A stretch of 64,000 nt of DNA, taken from assembly GCA_013368325.1 (NCBI GenBank), contig JAACJK010000174.1, positions 124,001-188,000 of the forward strand, read 5' to 3'. Source of the DNA: Ephemerocybe angulata (Eukaryota > Basidiomycota > Agaricomycetes > Agaricales > Psathyrellaceae). Positions 1-10,682 of the stretch are shown here, piece by piece (positions within the stretch are counted from its first letter, which is position 1; each line of letters begins with the position of its first letter). A model generated the notes under the pieces. The model was given only the letters and a program-made list of their open reading frames with translations. It did not search any database and was not told the DNA's origin. The translations under genes were made by a program, and so were the position numbers.

Positions 1-1826
1 TCCAGGGTTAGGTCCAGGGTCACCGCCAACACGCTCAAGTCGATGGCGACCTCAAAGGCCTCCAAAATATCAGGGGGCGGGGGATAGGAGTGGTTTAGCA
101 GCTCAGCCCAGTTCTTCGCTGCACTGACCCGTGAGCGGGGAGGGGAGTACTTGTTCGTTGCCGAGGCTTTGAGGTTAGCTATAGCCTCGTCGAAGTCGTG
201 GGAGCTTCCCCTGTGATGGAAGCGAGATTCAAGCGTAGCACCAAGGTTGTTGAGGTGGAAAGGCATATTGACGTGGCCCTCTGGAGTGATAGTGACCGCT
301 CTTCGCTGCACTGAAATGGCCTCATCGAGGTCAGCAGAATTGGCGGTGCGTCTGAAGCGAGCTACGAGGGATGTTCCCAAGTGGCTGAGGTGGGTATCCA
401 TCTGTACTAGGTTATCCGCCGCTGTCATAAATGCCACTGCTTTCTGAAGCGCCGAAATGGCCTCATTAAGATCATGGAGATCGCCGGTTCGCTTGAAGCG
501 AGAGCGGAGTGATGAAGCAAAATTGCCGAGATATACGTGCATGCTTGGATTCCCCATCGCATTAAGGCCAATCACCTTTTTTTGCAGCGAAATGGCCTCA
601 GTGATGTCGTCAAAGTCCCCAGTACACTCGAAGCGACCCCTGAGGGACGAGGCAAGGCTATTCAGGCGGGAAGCATAATCAGGATGATTCTCTGGAGTGA
701 GCTTGAGCGCTCTCTGTTCTGTTGAAATGGCCTGTGCGAGATACGCAAGGTCACCCGTATGCTGGAAGCGAGACGTGAAGGACAAGGCTAGGTTGTTGAG
801 CCACGATGCCGTCCATGGATGACCTGGTGGAGTGACTTCCAATGCTCTCTCCTGGGCGATAATCGCATCGGCAATATCATTATGGTTCTCCGTACGTCGG
901 AAGCGTGCCTGGAGGGAGCTTCCTAAATGGCTGAGGTGCAAGTGTGTTTCTGGATGACCCTTTGGTGTGAGCTCGACCGCTTCCCGCTGCGCTGAAATAG
1001 CATCATCAATGTCCAGAATTTCTCCTGTGCGACTAAACCGAGAATTGAGCGCAATTCCGAGGTTGTCAAGCAAGAAGTGCATCATTTGGTGATCCTTTGG
1101 TGCCAGCTCCACGGCTTTTCGAGCTGCTGATATGCCCAGCGTGAGATCCTGAGGGTCCCCAGTGCGCTTGAATCGATCCTTCAGCGAGATTCCGAGGTTG
1201 TTCATAAGGCGAAACATGGTGGGATCTTGTTCAGGAGTGATCTCGACAGCCTGTTGCTTCGTTAGAATGGCCTCAGAGAGGTCGTGAAGATCTCCATTGT
1301 GTAAGGCCCTGGCGCTATAGTAGACCCCCAGGTTGCTGTAGCGGGAGGCCATATCCGAATCTCCATCTGGGGTGAGTCGTATTGCTCTCTTCTGGTGCAT
1401 TATGGCCTGATCGAGGTCGTGAAGATCCCCAGCGCGTTGGAAGCGACAATTTAGGGAGACCCCGAGGTTCGTGAGGTGGGAAGGCATGTGCGAGTGTCCA
1501 TCTGGCGTGAGCTCCACTGCTCTGGCGCATGCTGAGATAGCTTTTGAGAGGTCGTGAAGGTCTCCAGTGAGCTCGAAGCGGGATTTGTATGCTATTCCAA
1601 TGTTGTTGAGGAGACGAGTGAAACTGGGGTAATGCTCTGGCGTGAGCTCCACCACACTCAAAAGTGATGCCAGGGCCTTCGAGACGTCGGCGAGGATTCC
1701 TGTGCTCTGGCACTGGACGAGCAAAACCATAGCGTCCTCAACTTCTCTCCTGAGGCGATCTAAACATCAGATAGTTCAATATCTAAACGGATAGCGCCAG
1801 GCGACATTGAATTTCTCACCATCCAT
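1..1826 (-). CDS. TPR-repeat protein, 5' part of a gene running off the left edge
   Basis: Read on the minus strand, 1759 down to 1 is one open frame of about 586 residues made of roughly a dozen 43-44-residue repeats. Each carries a helix of the type DLxxAIxxxxxAVxLTPxxH followed by LxNLGxSLxxRFxRTGD. This is the tetratricopeptide pattern of the fungal TPR proteins that often end in a CHAT peptidase domain; any such domain would lie beyond position 1. The frame opens with a splice acceptor (TTTAG at 1764-1760, CTGAT branch site just upstream). A 60-base intron (1819-1760, GTGAGA donor) joins it in phase to a short first exon, ATGGATG (1826-1820), giving MDDRLRREVEDAM. That start is my choice; a further upstream exon is possible. 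TPR arrays are protein-binding scaffolds, and the partner cannot be told from here. Confidence 0.8.
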
Positions 1827-2379
1827 ATCTTCCACGGAAGAGCTACTGAGAGGTTGGTCAGCTCAATATGGGCACAGTATGAGAACCACATACGATGGAT
1901 AACTCATGGTCTATCTACTTGTGTAAGTCAGTTGCTGTTGAGGAGGTTGAAAGATGGGACGAAGAATAGCGACGGGGTCTGATGCTACATTGACATGACC
2001 GTAGATATATGGGCGCCCGAAGGTCATGATACCCCATCATGACACTAACTCTACATTCTACTCTGCGGTGATTACAAGGCCGTTTCAGCAGTGATAGAAT
2101 GAACGTGCTATACAGCATTTACCTACTGTCTGTATAATATACGCACCGTCACTGCTTATCTCGCTCCATCTGACGGACTTATGAAATTAAGAGTACCATG
2201 CGAGATGCCATTGACAAGAGATTAATATGCGATGTTATCGCGCGTAGTAGGGGACACGCTCGAGAGCCGGCACGTACAAGGGACATAGGCGTCATATCTC
2301 ACAATCACCGCATGTAATAGTCGCCTGAGGTGTGGCAAAGCTCGAGCCACGGAGATCTCATTCATCTGCCTGATAATCC
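1827..2379. other. Intergenic stretch without a supported gene
   Basis: Between the TPR gene and repeat copy A I see no frame with family resemblance, no RNA gene and no repeat. It probably holds the TPR promoter on its left side. Confidence 0.5.
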
Positions 2380-4297
2380 CAGCTCCATGGGGTTTACCGG
2401 CCAAAGTCGCCACACCCAAGACATGAGCAATAAATGGCGGGAGCCAACGAACGTCGCACCACACCTAGCGCCAGGAGGGGCCTTGGAGACGATGAGCGGG
2501 AAAGTGAGGGTGCAGTCATAGAGGGAGTACGAAGACTGGCCCTCAACGGAAAAAAAGGTCGACGGATGCACCCACTGACGGTCCGCACGTCCAGCCAAAT
2601 GAATGAATACGTTGACGAGACAGACGAGCGAGTGAATCGAGAAGAAAGTAACGCGAGGAAGTAGTAAACAAGTGCACAATCGGGATGGATGTGCAAGGAG
2701 GAAAGAAAGAAAGAACGAACACACGGCAGTCGACCATTCAAACGAAAGGCCACTTCGTGCCCGTTGGAACACTGACCTCCCGACCCTCTTCCCAAGTATT
2801 ACTCAGAGCGCCTATGAAAACCCTTCTTTCCACTACATCGGAAGGCGCAAATAAACTGATAAGCAGATATCGCAAGCTCATCAATATGAAGTGGAAGAGG
2901 TTATCCCGGCCGCTCCTGTAAAAATCGGAAGATCGGGCGGGCACTGCGCACAAATCGGCGGCAGAAACAGAAAAGAGGAAAACGAACGAACGAAAGGCAA
3001 GAGCGAGCAGCGAGCAGACGAACAGAACGAGGCTCGAGCAGACGAATAAAACTACACGAACACACCAGCCCAATACAACTACCCGACACGTATAGCTGAA
3101 CGCCCGAGAGAATTCCATTCCATATACAGGGCCGGCGAGCAGCGAAACATGAACGCGGACCCACCAGTCGCCTGAGATGACTGTAGAATGCCCAGGTGCA
3201 CAGGGGTGAGGTCGAGAATCGAGGCGCGATGCGGTGTAGGAGTATCCCTCGATGGGATCGCAAGGTTGGGGGGAAGATCGATATCGGGCGTCCATAGCCA
3301 CAGGAAGTAGAAAGAAAGAAAGAAGCAGTATGTTTGATGAATAAAGAGGACTAAAGGGAGGTTCCGAACACTTGACTGAAGCGGGGATACGGCGCACTGG
3401 CCCATACGGAAGATACACGACGTGTATCGCCCGGCACCCAACCAAATTCGGGTGAAAGTATGAGGGAGCGATCATCGACATCCATCATGTTTAATGAAGA
3501 TATGAAGAACAGTTTCAGCGTCACGACTCACAAAACGACTCGCCTGCATCCGACCAGTGCGTGGCCCCACAATCGATCCCTATCGAGCGGCGTCCTCTTC
3601 ATTTAGGGGATAGCAGCAACGGAGGATCGACACGAACGCGCGAAGAACCTGACGCAACAGCATAAGCCCCGTAATTCAGAAGGACGCGTGGGGGGGCGAA
3701 GAAGGGGCGATACAGCGGTTCGGGGCATGGAGGAAGAGCGAGGACGTAGAAAAAGCACCATAGATGTGCCGGGTCCACACCGCGCGGGGGCGCAGGATCG
3801 AAAGGGAATGACATAGACGCGTCGGTAGTGGGATGCTTCAAGGGGACTCTGAAATGGAAGAATGTGGGGAAACGAACAGAAATGAGGTACGCACTAACAC
3901 GGAAGTCACCCCAGGACCAGCATAGCAATAGCGCGGTTCGTGTGCAAAGAGCGAACCGATGTGCGCACCACGCATCGGGCGTAGCTGATCTTGACGATGC
4001 AGGTAGCAACTGCGTCGCCTCGCCAGTATCCAGCCACCGCCCTGGGGCAAGACTGGGAACGCTAGGGCATCGGGCGATGGGGCACGAGGCCAGATGCGCC
4101 GTGGTGACGACCGAGGGGTTGCGGTGTCGCCAGCATTCGTCTTGCAACGCCGTCGTGCCGGTATGGACAGCGTATCGGTAAGAGAATGGGGGACGAAGAG
4201 ATCAGGTCGAGTCTGTGCCGCTGCCGTTGGTGGGGGAGCAACAGCACGACGTGGGAGGAGGAAGGAAAGGAACGCAGGCGGTTTCCGTTTCGAGAAC

Positions 4298-4305
4298 ACC
4301 CAATT
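4298..4305. repeat. Left 8-bp target-site duplication (ACCCAATT)
   Basis: ACCCAATT directly precedes the left inverted repeat of the hAT-like element and recurs at 5076-5083 directly after the right one. Copy C carries the same site once (around 14561-14570, reverse strand), without the element. Confidence 0.88.
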
Positions 4306-5075
4306 CAGATTACCGGGCCCGTGGGGGCGTTCGTCCGCGGTCCGTTCGCGGTTCGCGGTCCACAGTTCGCGACACCAAATTTCGCCAAAATCTGTATGTT
4401 ATGAGCAGCCCGGCCTTAACCCACAGTTAAATTATAATCTAGAGAAACAACCGCGACTTTAAAACCCATAGAAAGTAGGGTTCGAGGAGCACAATCACAT
4501 GGTTCGCAGCCCCTAATTTACTTAACCACAGGTGTTGGGAACTGAATGGTCACTGGTGTCCCTGGACTCGTGGTTGAGACTTTTCTGACGGTCATTTCTC
4601 TCGTCCTTAGCTGTGAATATCATTGTCCTTCCAGGCTCTGTGTTGTGCGGTGGCATGACCCCTTCACCTTGCAATGGCTGTCGATTTCCCTAAACCGCAA
4701 TCCCGCTCCACGCGACGCACACAAAGTGGAGTACCCAAGAACGCTAGGAAATATGTCACGGAGCACATATTCATGCCCTCAAGTCTTATTCAAGAGATCC
4801 TGAAGCCTTGCTGAGGCCCTTCCTGTGGCATCCTCCACTGGCAAACCCATATGGCTGTATGACTAGTAATATAGGGGCTTAAAGTCTGATTTCGTCATTT
4901 TGAATGACTTTTCCCCTTTCACGAAAGGTTTGAACAGTTATAACTGCCATAGAGTGGTCCCTTTGGCTCGAAAGTGTGGAAACCCGAGCTTACCACCAAG
5001 ATTTGGCGTCGCGAACCGTTGACCGCGAACCGCGAACGGACCGCGGACGAACCTCCCCACGGCTCCGGTGTCCTC
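4306..5075. mobile_element. hAT-like non-autonomous element (MITE), 770 bp
   Basis: The ends are inverted repeats of about 76 bp. The left arm is 4306-4381, starting CAGATTACCGGGCCCGTGGG; the right arm is 5075-5000, which read in reverse starts GAGGACACCGGAGCCGTGGG. They align without gaps through the block TTCGTCCGCGGTCCGTTCGC. A CAG-type terminus with an 8-bp duplication is the hallmark of the hAT superfamily. The interior has no transposase-like frame, so movement would need a transposase in trans. The right end has drifted (GAG instead of CAG), so the element is not pristine. The superfamily call rests on target-site length and terminus only. Confidence 0.85.
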
Positions 5076-5083
5076 ACCCAATT
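5076..5083. repeat. Right 8-bp target-site duplication (ACCCAATT)
   Basis: Identical to 4298-4305. After it the flanking repeat resumes (TTGGGGAAATCAC), as in copies B and C. Confidence 0.88.
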
Positions 5084-5120
5084 TGGGGAAATCACTGAGA
5101 TCACGCCGGTTGCCGGCCGG

Positions 5121-5558
5121 GGAGCATCGCGCAAAGCAATGAGAGGCTAACAAATGGTAAGCGGGTGACTGGTTGGAGGTAGTTACACTTCCGAGTCACT
5201 TGACGTTATTAGTTCGCCCAGTGGGGCGTACTGAATACGAGTACAACCACACAAAGGACCTATCCGAAGCAATCGAAAATTCCTTGAACGAAAGCCTAGA
5301 TCACAGATACATCGGCCGACGACTCGGACGGGGCTATTTCAGGGAGCGAGAACTGAAGTTGAACTGGAGTGAGTGCTCTCGTTTGTTAGATATCGGTCAA
5401 CCAATTTGTCAATATTTCTCCCTCATAGATAAGAGAGGCTAAGAGTCATGAGATGCGCTCTATATAGGTCTGTGTTCGAATCTATGAATTCAGGGTCCAT
5501 AAGGGAAGCAAACAGTGGGAAGTCTAGTAGAACGGTCACGGCTGTCCAGCCGCACGAT
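5121..5558. other. Intergenic stretch, nothing recognised
   Basis: Lies between the end of repeat copy A and the 3' end of the minus-strand zinc-finger-like gene. It may hold that gene's terminator; I see no coding or repeat signal. Confidence 0.5.
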
Positions 5559-6242
5559 TTAGGTTAAGTGCTTTTTTGGTAAAAGGTGGTGATGAGGCGA
5601 GAGCATCTTTCCCAATACCGGGCCAATGACCTCTGCAGTGTCGTAGGAAGACCCAACAATCGGGTACACCACCTTATAGCGCGGCATCGTACTCTTCACC
5701 ACCTTTCCAAGCGGCCCATTTATGTTCTCCCACTTCGCCACATTATCCTTATGCGTCTCCCGCTCAAGATGCTCACACCAGTGGTCCCAGTTCTTCTCTG
5801 AGCCCCACGATGTGCCCACCCCGACTGGGTCGGGGCACGCGATGCACATGACGAGGCGCTCGTAGATGCCCCCGTTCTCGTGGTCCTCGACGGGGAGCGC
5901 TGTTGGGTGTGCAAGAATAAGCTGCATGCGGGCCTTTATGAGGGTTCTTGGGTCGTTTTGCTGTTTGGGGTCTTGGTTGAGGGTCATGGCACGCATGGCA
6001 CATTCGAGAACTTCATCGTCCTTGGGACCCTCGTTCAAGCTCTTGAACGAAGGAATGTCTCTCCACGCCCGCCGGTACAAGTCAGAGTCATCCTCATGCC
6101 TTATGTGGGTTGCCGGAGACGGAGTTTGCTTCTGTTGCTTCAGACGAGCAATCAGCTCAGCGGGAGTGGGGGCGCGCTCGCAAGTCGTTTGCCCAGGAAC
6201 GGAAACTTGAGACTGAGACTGGACGGTGTTGATGGTGTTCAT
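5559..6242 (-). CDS. Small zinc-finger-like protein, paralogue of the divergent neighbour
   Basis: A single exon encodes 227 residues. The C-terminal half contains VMCIAC, then about 20 residues later HLERETH, a Cys-x2-Cys ... His-x5-His arrangement resembling BED or C2H2 zinc fingers, followed by the block NGPLGKVVKSTMPRYKVVY. The neighbour at 6736-7233 has the same blocks (VVCIVC ... HTRTDKH; HGPLERVVKSAMPRYKAVW) and the shared segment LAHPxxLPVEDHxxGG ahead of the finger. The two are therefore paralogues transcribed away from each other. The N-terminal 90 residues are Gln/Thr-rich and not shared. I know no named family; DNA or RNA binding is only an inference from the finger. A TATATATA run at 6377-6383 lies about 135 bp upstream of the start. 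Confidence 0.72.
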   Translation of the reverse strand: MNTINTVQSQSQVSVPGQTTCERAPTPAELIARLKQQKQTPSPATHIRHEDDSDLYRRAWRDIPSFKSLNEGPKDDEVLECAMRAMTLNQDPKQQNDPRTLIKARMQLILAHPTALPVEDHENGGIYERLVMCIACPDPVGVGTSWGSEKNWDHWCEHLERETHKDNVAKWENINGPLGKVVKSTMPRYKVVYPIVGSSYDTAEVIGPVLGKMLSPHHHLLPKKHLT

Positions 6243-6735
6243 GATAGGTGCGAGTGGGATTTTGGTGGCTTGAGTGGATAGAAAATGAATTTAGCGTTGG
6301 GTGAATGGTTTGATAAGTGTAGGAGTGTGTGACGGCCAGGGGAAAATGTAGTAATTTGGGCGAGTACAAGGTGAGTATATATACGCAGTGTGCGTGGTGC
6401 AAAGCGCAAGTGTGTGCCATGCTTCGGAACGTTAGTCAATTGACAATGCAACTACACGGCAATTGGTATCGATCATTGCTGGGTACAAAGCAACGAGCGC
6501 CTGGTCGAACATGCTTCACCGTGCTTTGCGAGCTATACTTGGTCAATGAAACTAGACGGGCGGTACAAAGCCACATGCCCATTTTTCTTGACCAAAGCTA
6601 CTTCAGGCGACACCGTGCTTTGCACGCTATCGAAACAGTTAAAAAGGCAGACCAGATGCAGGGATACATCTGGATATCAAGCCAGCATACCCAGCCCAAC
6701 CCAACTCGTCGATAACCCTACCCCCATACACCACG
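6243..6735. promoter_or_regulatory. Divergent promoter region with six CAAAGC boxes
   Basis: CAAAGC or its complement occurs at 6400-6405, 6486-6491, 6523-6528, 6566-6571, 6593-6598 and 6617-6622, where about 0.1 would be expected by chance in 220 bp. Two belong to a longer element, GTGCTTTGC..GCTAT (6521-6536 and 6615-6632), which recurs upstream of the gene at 21680 (21494-21511). GTACAAAGCAACGA at 6483-6496 has a match at 21427-21440. The position between two divergent paralogues suggests a shared activator site; the binding protein is unknown. Confidence 0.6.
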
Positions 6736-7233
6736 ATGTCTTTCCAGCCCACCTCAAGCTCGCTCTTCGACATGGTTCCCGGCAGCGACAAATACATCAA
6801 GTGTGTGGAGGCCTGTGTAGCACACGAGTCCACCAATCTTAGGACGCTAGAACACAAGGAGAAAATCCGAAAAGAAACGGTCCTTGCGCATCCATGCGTC
6901 CTGCCCGTAGAGGACCACGACGACGGGGGACACTGCAATGAACTCGTCGTCTGCATCGTGTGTAACGCTGGTGTGAAGCTGCGTGGAGCGTCCTCATGGG
7001 CCCGGCAACACTGGGATGAGCACACTAGGACAGATAAACACAAGAACAATAGGAAGAGGTATGAGGCTCTTCACGGACCACTTGAGCGTGTCGTAAAGAG
7101 CGCCATGCCCAGATATAAGGCTGTATGGACTGGCGTGGGCAGCAAGGCCCGACTTGTACCGGAGGTGTATGTCCCGCATCAAGGCGACATGTTCTCCGAA
7201 CACAACGACCTCATACCTATTACGTTGGCCTAA
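6736..7233 (+). CDS. Small zinc-finger-like protein, paralogue of the divergent neighbour
   Basis: One exon of 165 residues starts at ATGTCTTTCCAGCCC. Residues about 70-115 hold the Cys-x2-Cys ... His-x5-His finger-like motif (VVCIVC ... EHTRTDKH), preceded by LAHPCVLPVEDHDDGG and followed by HGPLERVVKSAMPRYKAVW. All three blocks are shared with the gene at 5559-6242, at perhaps 45-50% identity by eye over the common 110 residues. It lacks most of the Gln/Thr-rich N-terminal extension of its partner. Repeat copy B begins only about 25 bp after the stop codon. Function unknown. Confidence 0.72.
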   Translation: MSFQPTSSSLFDMVPGSDKYIKCVEACVAHESTNLRTLEHKEKIRKETVLAHPCVLPVEDHDDGGHCNELVVCIVCNAGVKLRGASSWARQHWDEHTRTDKHKNNRKRYEALHGPLERVVKSAMPRYKAVWTGVGSKARLVPEVYVPHQGDMFSEHNDLIPITLA

Positions 7234-7258
7234 GTTACTAGTTACTTGACTAGTGCGG

Positions 7259-9725
7259 TCCCTTATATGATTTAGCTTGCCTGAGATTTCCCTTCTAGAT
7301 ATCTGACATTAATGCATTGTCGAGATTAGAATTTGTTTGAAACTGATTTGAATAGTACGCTATCTACCGAACCCAATCTATGGTCACTCCTAAAGTGTGT
7401 TATCCCCCGATTTCCGACTCTGATAGATAATATCCCCGTACTTCCCTAAATGAGATATGGGGAGCGTATGATCTATGACAATGGCAGATAGCTACGTATG
7501 TTAGGAGAGAGCGAGTCAGCGAATCGCCTCACAACTCGTATCGACCTACGAGATTACCGAGTCAATCGGCCGCTAGAGCACGGGTGGAGGAGTAGTACTA
7601 GAACAATTGAGAGCCGAATGAGAAGCACAGCGATGAATGATCGCCCCACAAGTGAAAGCACTCCCAAGCGCGGACCGACCGACTAATCGACAGTCCAGAC
7701 CCACGGACTATCAAGAGCACCACTAGATGAGTTATTCCACACATCGACGCGTCCTTATCCATTTCGAAAGGATATCGGAACCTCAACGACGTGATCGAGG
7801 TCATCCATCGAGGGCGCACCAAGTATACGTAGGTCCCGACATCGGACGGAGTCCGCGAACGAAGAGAGAACAGAAGCATGAAAAGTGAAAGGACAGTCGG
7901 AAGAGACGGTATCAATCAAAACACGGTGTAGGAATAGTGCGCACTTACCATCGAATCCAGCCCTAGCACCAAGCGCGCCTCCCGAGTGGATATGACAATA
8001 CACACAGGGTGGAGAGGCAACGCACGTCACACAAACCATCTAGTGTGATTGCACAGTCCCAGGGGTGCGCCTGGAGAGTTCTTGGAGACGATGACTGAGA
8101 AACGTAGGGGGTGCGGGAACAGAGGGAAAGCAGAAACACAGGAAACGGCGATCGAGGCGCCCACCGGCCGACCCCATAACCAGCAAGGGGATAGTTCAAC
8201 GAAACCCCAACGCCGTGCGCACGTTGTACAATTCCCGAGATTGGGTGGATCGAAACAAAGGCGTGAATCAAGGGATCAAACATATGATCCGGGAATGAGT
8301 ACGCGAGAAGGAAAGAAATAGCGATGGTCGATCCTCCCTCAAGCGAAACAAGTCCATTGGACCTTCGCGCACCGACACCAACCGCTCGATCCTTTGACAT
8401 GGTACTAGTCAGAGCCCCGACACTGCTCATGTACCAATAAAGTCGAAAGGTGCCTATCCATTTTGAACGGATATAACAGGCTTATCGACCTTATATAGCC
8501 GACATGTCAGTCCGGGGCGCTTTTTGCATTCGTCAGGTTATCGGGCGGGCTCTGCGAACAAACGGAGGGGAAGAACTAGGAGACGAACGAAACTAGGCTC
8601 CAGCAAACGAAAAAAGGAGACGAACATACCAGCCCGAATTCGACCCGTACACGCGTACGCGTCAAGTCCGACCAAGCACCAACCAAGCGCCAGGCGCGAC
8701 GTGGAAAGGCCTATACATCCACGGGGCGACGAGCGGCATAACATCGACGCGCACACGCCAGCCACCCGGGGTGACAGCATTCACACACTGCGCCATGGAT
8801 GAGCTTCAGCTTTGAGGAGCGGCGGGCGGAGGGGGTAGGGACCCTCGGTGGGGTATCCGATCACGAGATCGGAAGGAAGATCGGCATGGTAGAACGTCCA
8901 TCGCACAGGAGGGAAGATAGAACCAAGGAAAAGGTAGGGTCGATACATCAAGGGGGACACGATGACTCGACCTGCATCCATGGGTGTCAAGGTTGAGGAG
9001 AAGGCCGTCGCATCTCAGTCGAAACCTCGCAGCCTATCTTCGCACTCGCCCTCGTCCTCCTTCACTTCCACTTCATCATCCATCGAATCCGAGTTGGACT
9101 TCTGGTCAACCAAAGTGAATCCACCTCTCGAGCTCACTCAAGCGTCCTTTCAAACCCACCGGGCAAGCAGCAACGTAAGATTGACGCGACTGCGGCAGAA
9201 ACCTGGCGTGACTGCACAAGCCCCTTGCTTCGGAAGGACGCGTGGGGACGACGAGAGGCGTTCGGAACCGTGGATGAGAAGCGAAGAGAGAGGAGTCGGG
9301 TGCGCACATGATTGAAAGAGGGCAGCACAAATGGAGCGGCAGGATCGATGGGTCAAAGGGGATAGTAACAGGAGCGATTGTGTGAAATGGGAAGAATACG
9401 GGGCACGCACCTATACGAAAGACAGTCGCCGCATCCTGGGGCTGACCAGCAGGCAGTGGACTGGTGCTGTAAGCGCCCCGATGCGTACCGTTCGTCCTAC
9501 GAAACCGTCGTGCGGCTACGATCAGTATATCTGTGAGAAAGTAAGGTGTGAGGAGGCCAGATCGAGTCTGCGTCGCCGTCGTTGGGGGTGTGCACCAGTT
9601 CAACGTGGGGGAAGGAAGGAAAGCAAGACGTAGACGGTTTCCGTTTCGAGAACACCCACCCGGTTTGGGGGAAATCACGGGGAGCACGCCGGTCGCCGGC
9701 CGTTGGGCGGTGCAAATCGCCGACA
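7259..9725 (+). repeat. Copy B of the unclassified dispersed repeat
   Basis: The uninterrupted reference copy, about 2.47 kb. Its first 250 bp (for example CCGAACCCAATCTATGGTC at 7369) match 28906-29010 of copy D almost base for base. Its middle matches copy C in reverse (8060-8300 versus 16030-15840), and its GC-rich end (9640-9725) matches 14500-14580 reversed. No common open frame, no long terminal repeats and no poly-A tail were found. It could be a non-autonomous relic of a larger element. The AT-rich beginning and GC-rich end give it a polarity that I took as plus. Confidence 0.78.
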
Positions 9726-10279
9726 TCGTGATGGCTTACCTTGCTCAAGAAGCGACCCATCCATGACCATTCTCAGCGCTTCACATTCCATCAGCAAGTA
9801 TAATTCTGGCGCGCAAACTGGCGCGCACGAATCCACCCCTTCCACTCGACGTTGACGTTCGCCCACCTCAGCCTCTCCACCACCACATCACGCACTACAA
9901 CGGCAACGGGATTGGACCCACGTCTCCACTCCTTCTGCCACAAGCGCACGAGTGAACGTCTCTTCGTATGTTGACCTTATTCTTCACTGTATACTCTGGT
10001 TAAACACATAACGCACTCGCTAGGAAGTCAGGGTGCGTGCACATATACCAAGCTCATCGACCCCTCGATCGACATAGCCCATCTCAGATCATTTACTCTT
10101 TGAAGGCTACGTCGAGTCCAATCCCGCCAGTCTCACTTCATAAAGAGCCAGACCTGTTTTGGGTATCTATTTCTGACCTTGAACGCATCCCCTGAGCGCT
10201 CGTCGAGTTTTAGCTGTCAATGTGTGCGAGTCTCTCCCGACCTATTGGCTCGCCTGGAGAGCTCGGCCGTTCTTTCTGA
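9726..10279. other. Intergenic stretch, nothing recognised
   Basis: No family-like frame, RNA gene or repeat was seen between repeat copy B and the short frame at 10280. Confidence 0.5.
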
Positions 10280-10486
10280 ATGGCGGCTACAGACGGTGGG
10301 TTGATCCAGGAGATAAATCTCGCTTTCCGTAATTGTGGTATAGAGCTGGATGAGACTGCTTTACTCGGGGTATCTTCGTTCGCCCTGTTCCTGACTGGGT
10401 TGTGTAATTTGATCGGCGTTCTATTCCCCGAGTTGCGCTTGTGCGTTGTAGGGATGAAATGGGATGTGATTCAGATATTGCTGTGA
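10280..10486 (+). CDS. Short open frame, 68 residues, doubtful gene
   Basis: It starts at ATGGCGGCT in a fair context and contains a hydrophobic stretch (SSFALFLTGLCNLIGVLF) that could be one membrane helix. No family is recognised and no intron joins it to other frames. It may be a chance frame or an exon remnant. Confidence 0.25.
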   Translation: MAATDGGLIQEINLAFRNCGIELDETALLGVSSFALFLTGLCNLIGVLFPELRLCVVGMKWDVIQILL

Positions 10487-10682
10487 TGTCTGTGAATAGA
10501 AGAGAATATTGTGTAAAAGTCTAGTTGTGATGGTAAAGAAAAGGAAAAAATGAGCGAGCAAGCAATACAGATACGGGATTAGAATAGGTAGAAAGATGAG
10601 GAATGGAGGGAGATAATGGAAGCGAAGGTATGCAATTTGCGAGAAGGAGGCGAGTGTCCAAGGTGACAATGTGTTGGATGAT

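Larger units (their letters stand above)
2380..5120 (+). repeat. Copy A of an unclassified dispersed repeat, interrupted by a hAT-like element
   Basis: This block matches copies B (7259-9725), C (14500-20990, reversed) and D (28842-30975) over most of its length. Examples are the purine-rich stretch around 2640-2760 (matches 29825-29930), the segment around 3220-3270 with a CGATGGGATCGCAAG core (matches 30430-30450), and the end AAATCAC...GCACGCCGG...GCCGGCCG near 5090-5116. No frame is conserved across copies, so the family appears non-coding. A 770-bp element at 4306-5075 interrupts this copy close to its GC-rich end. The left border is approximate. Confidence 0.75.

Noticed and set aside
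1315..1713. 132-residue minus-strand frame
   Set aside because: Out of frame with the TPR repeats that run through the same bases.
2738..3481. 247-residue minus-strand frame in repeat copy A
   Set aside because: The corresponding frames in copies B, C and D are broken or shifted; it stays open because of purine-strand bias.
4094..4462. 122-residue plus-strand frame crossing the left end of the hAT-like element
   Set aside because: It spans an insertion border, so it cannot be an ancestral gene.
5866..6281. Plus-strand frames of 114 and 133 residues opposite the zinc-finger-like gene
   Set aside because: The minus strand carries the family blocks shared with the paralogue.
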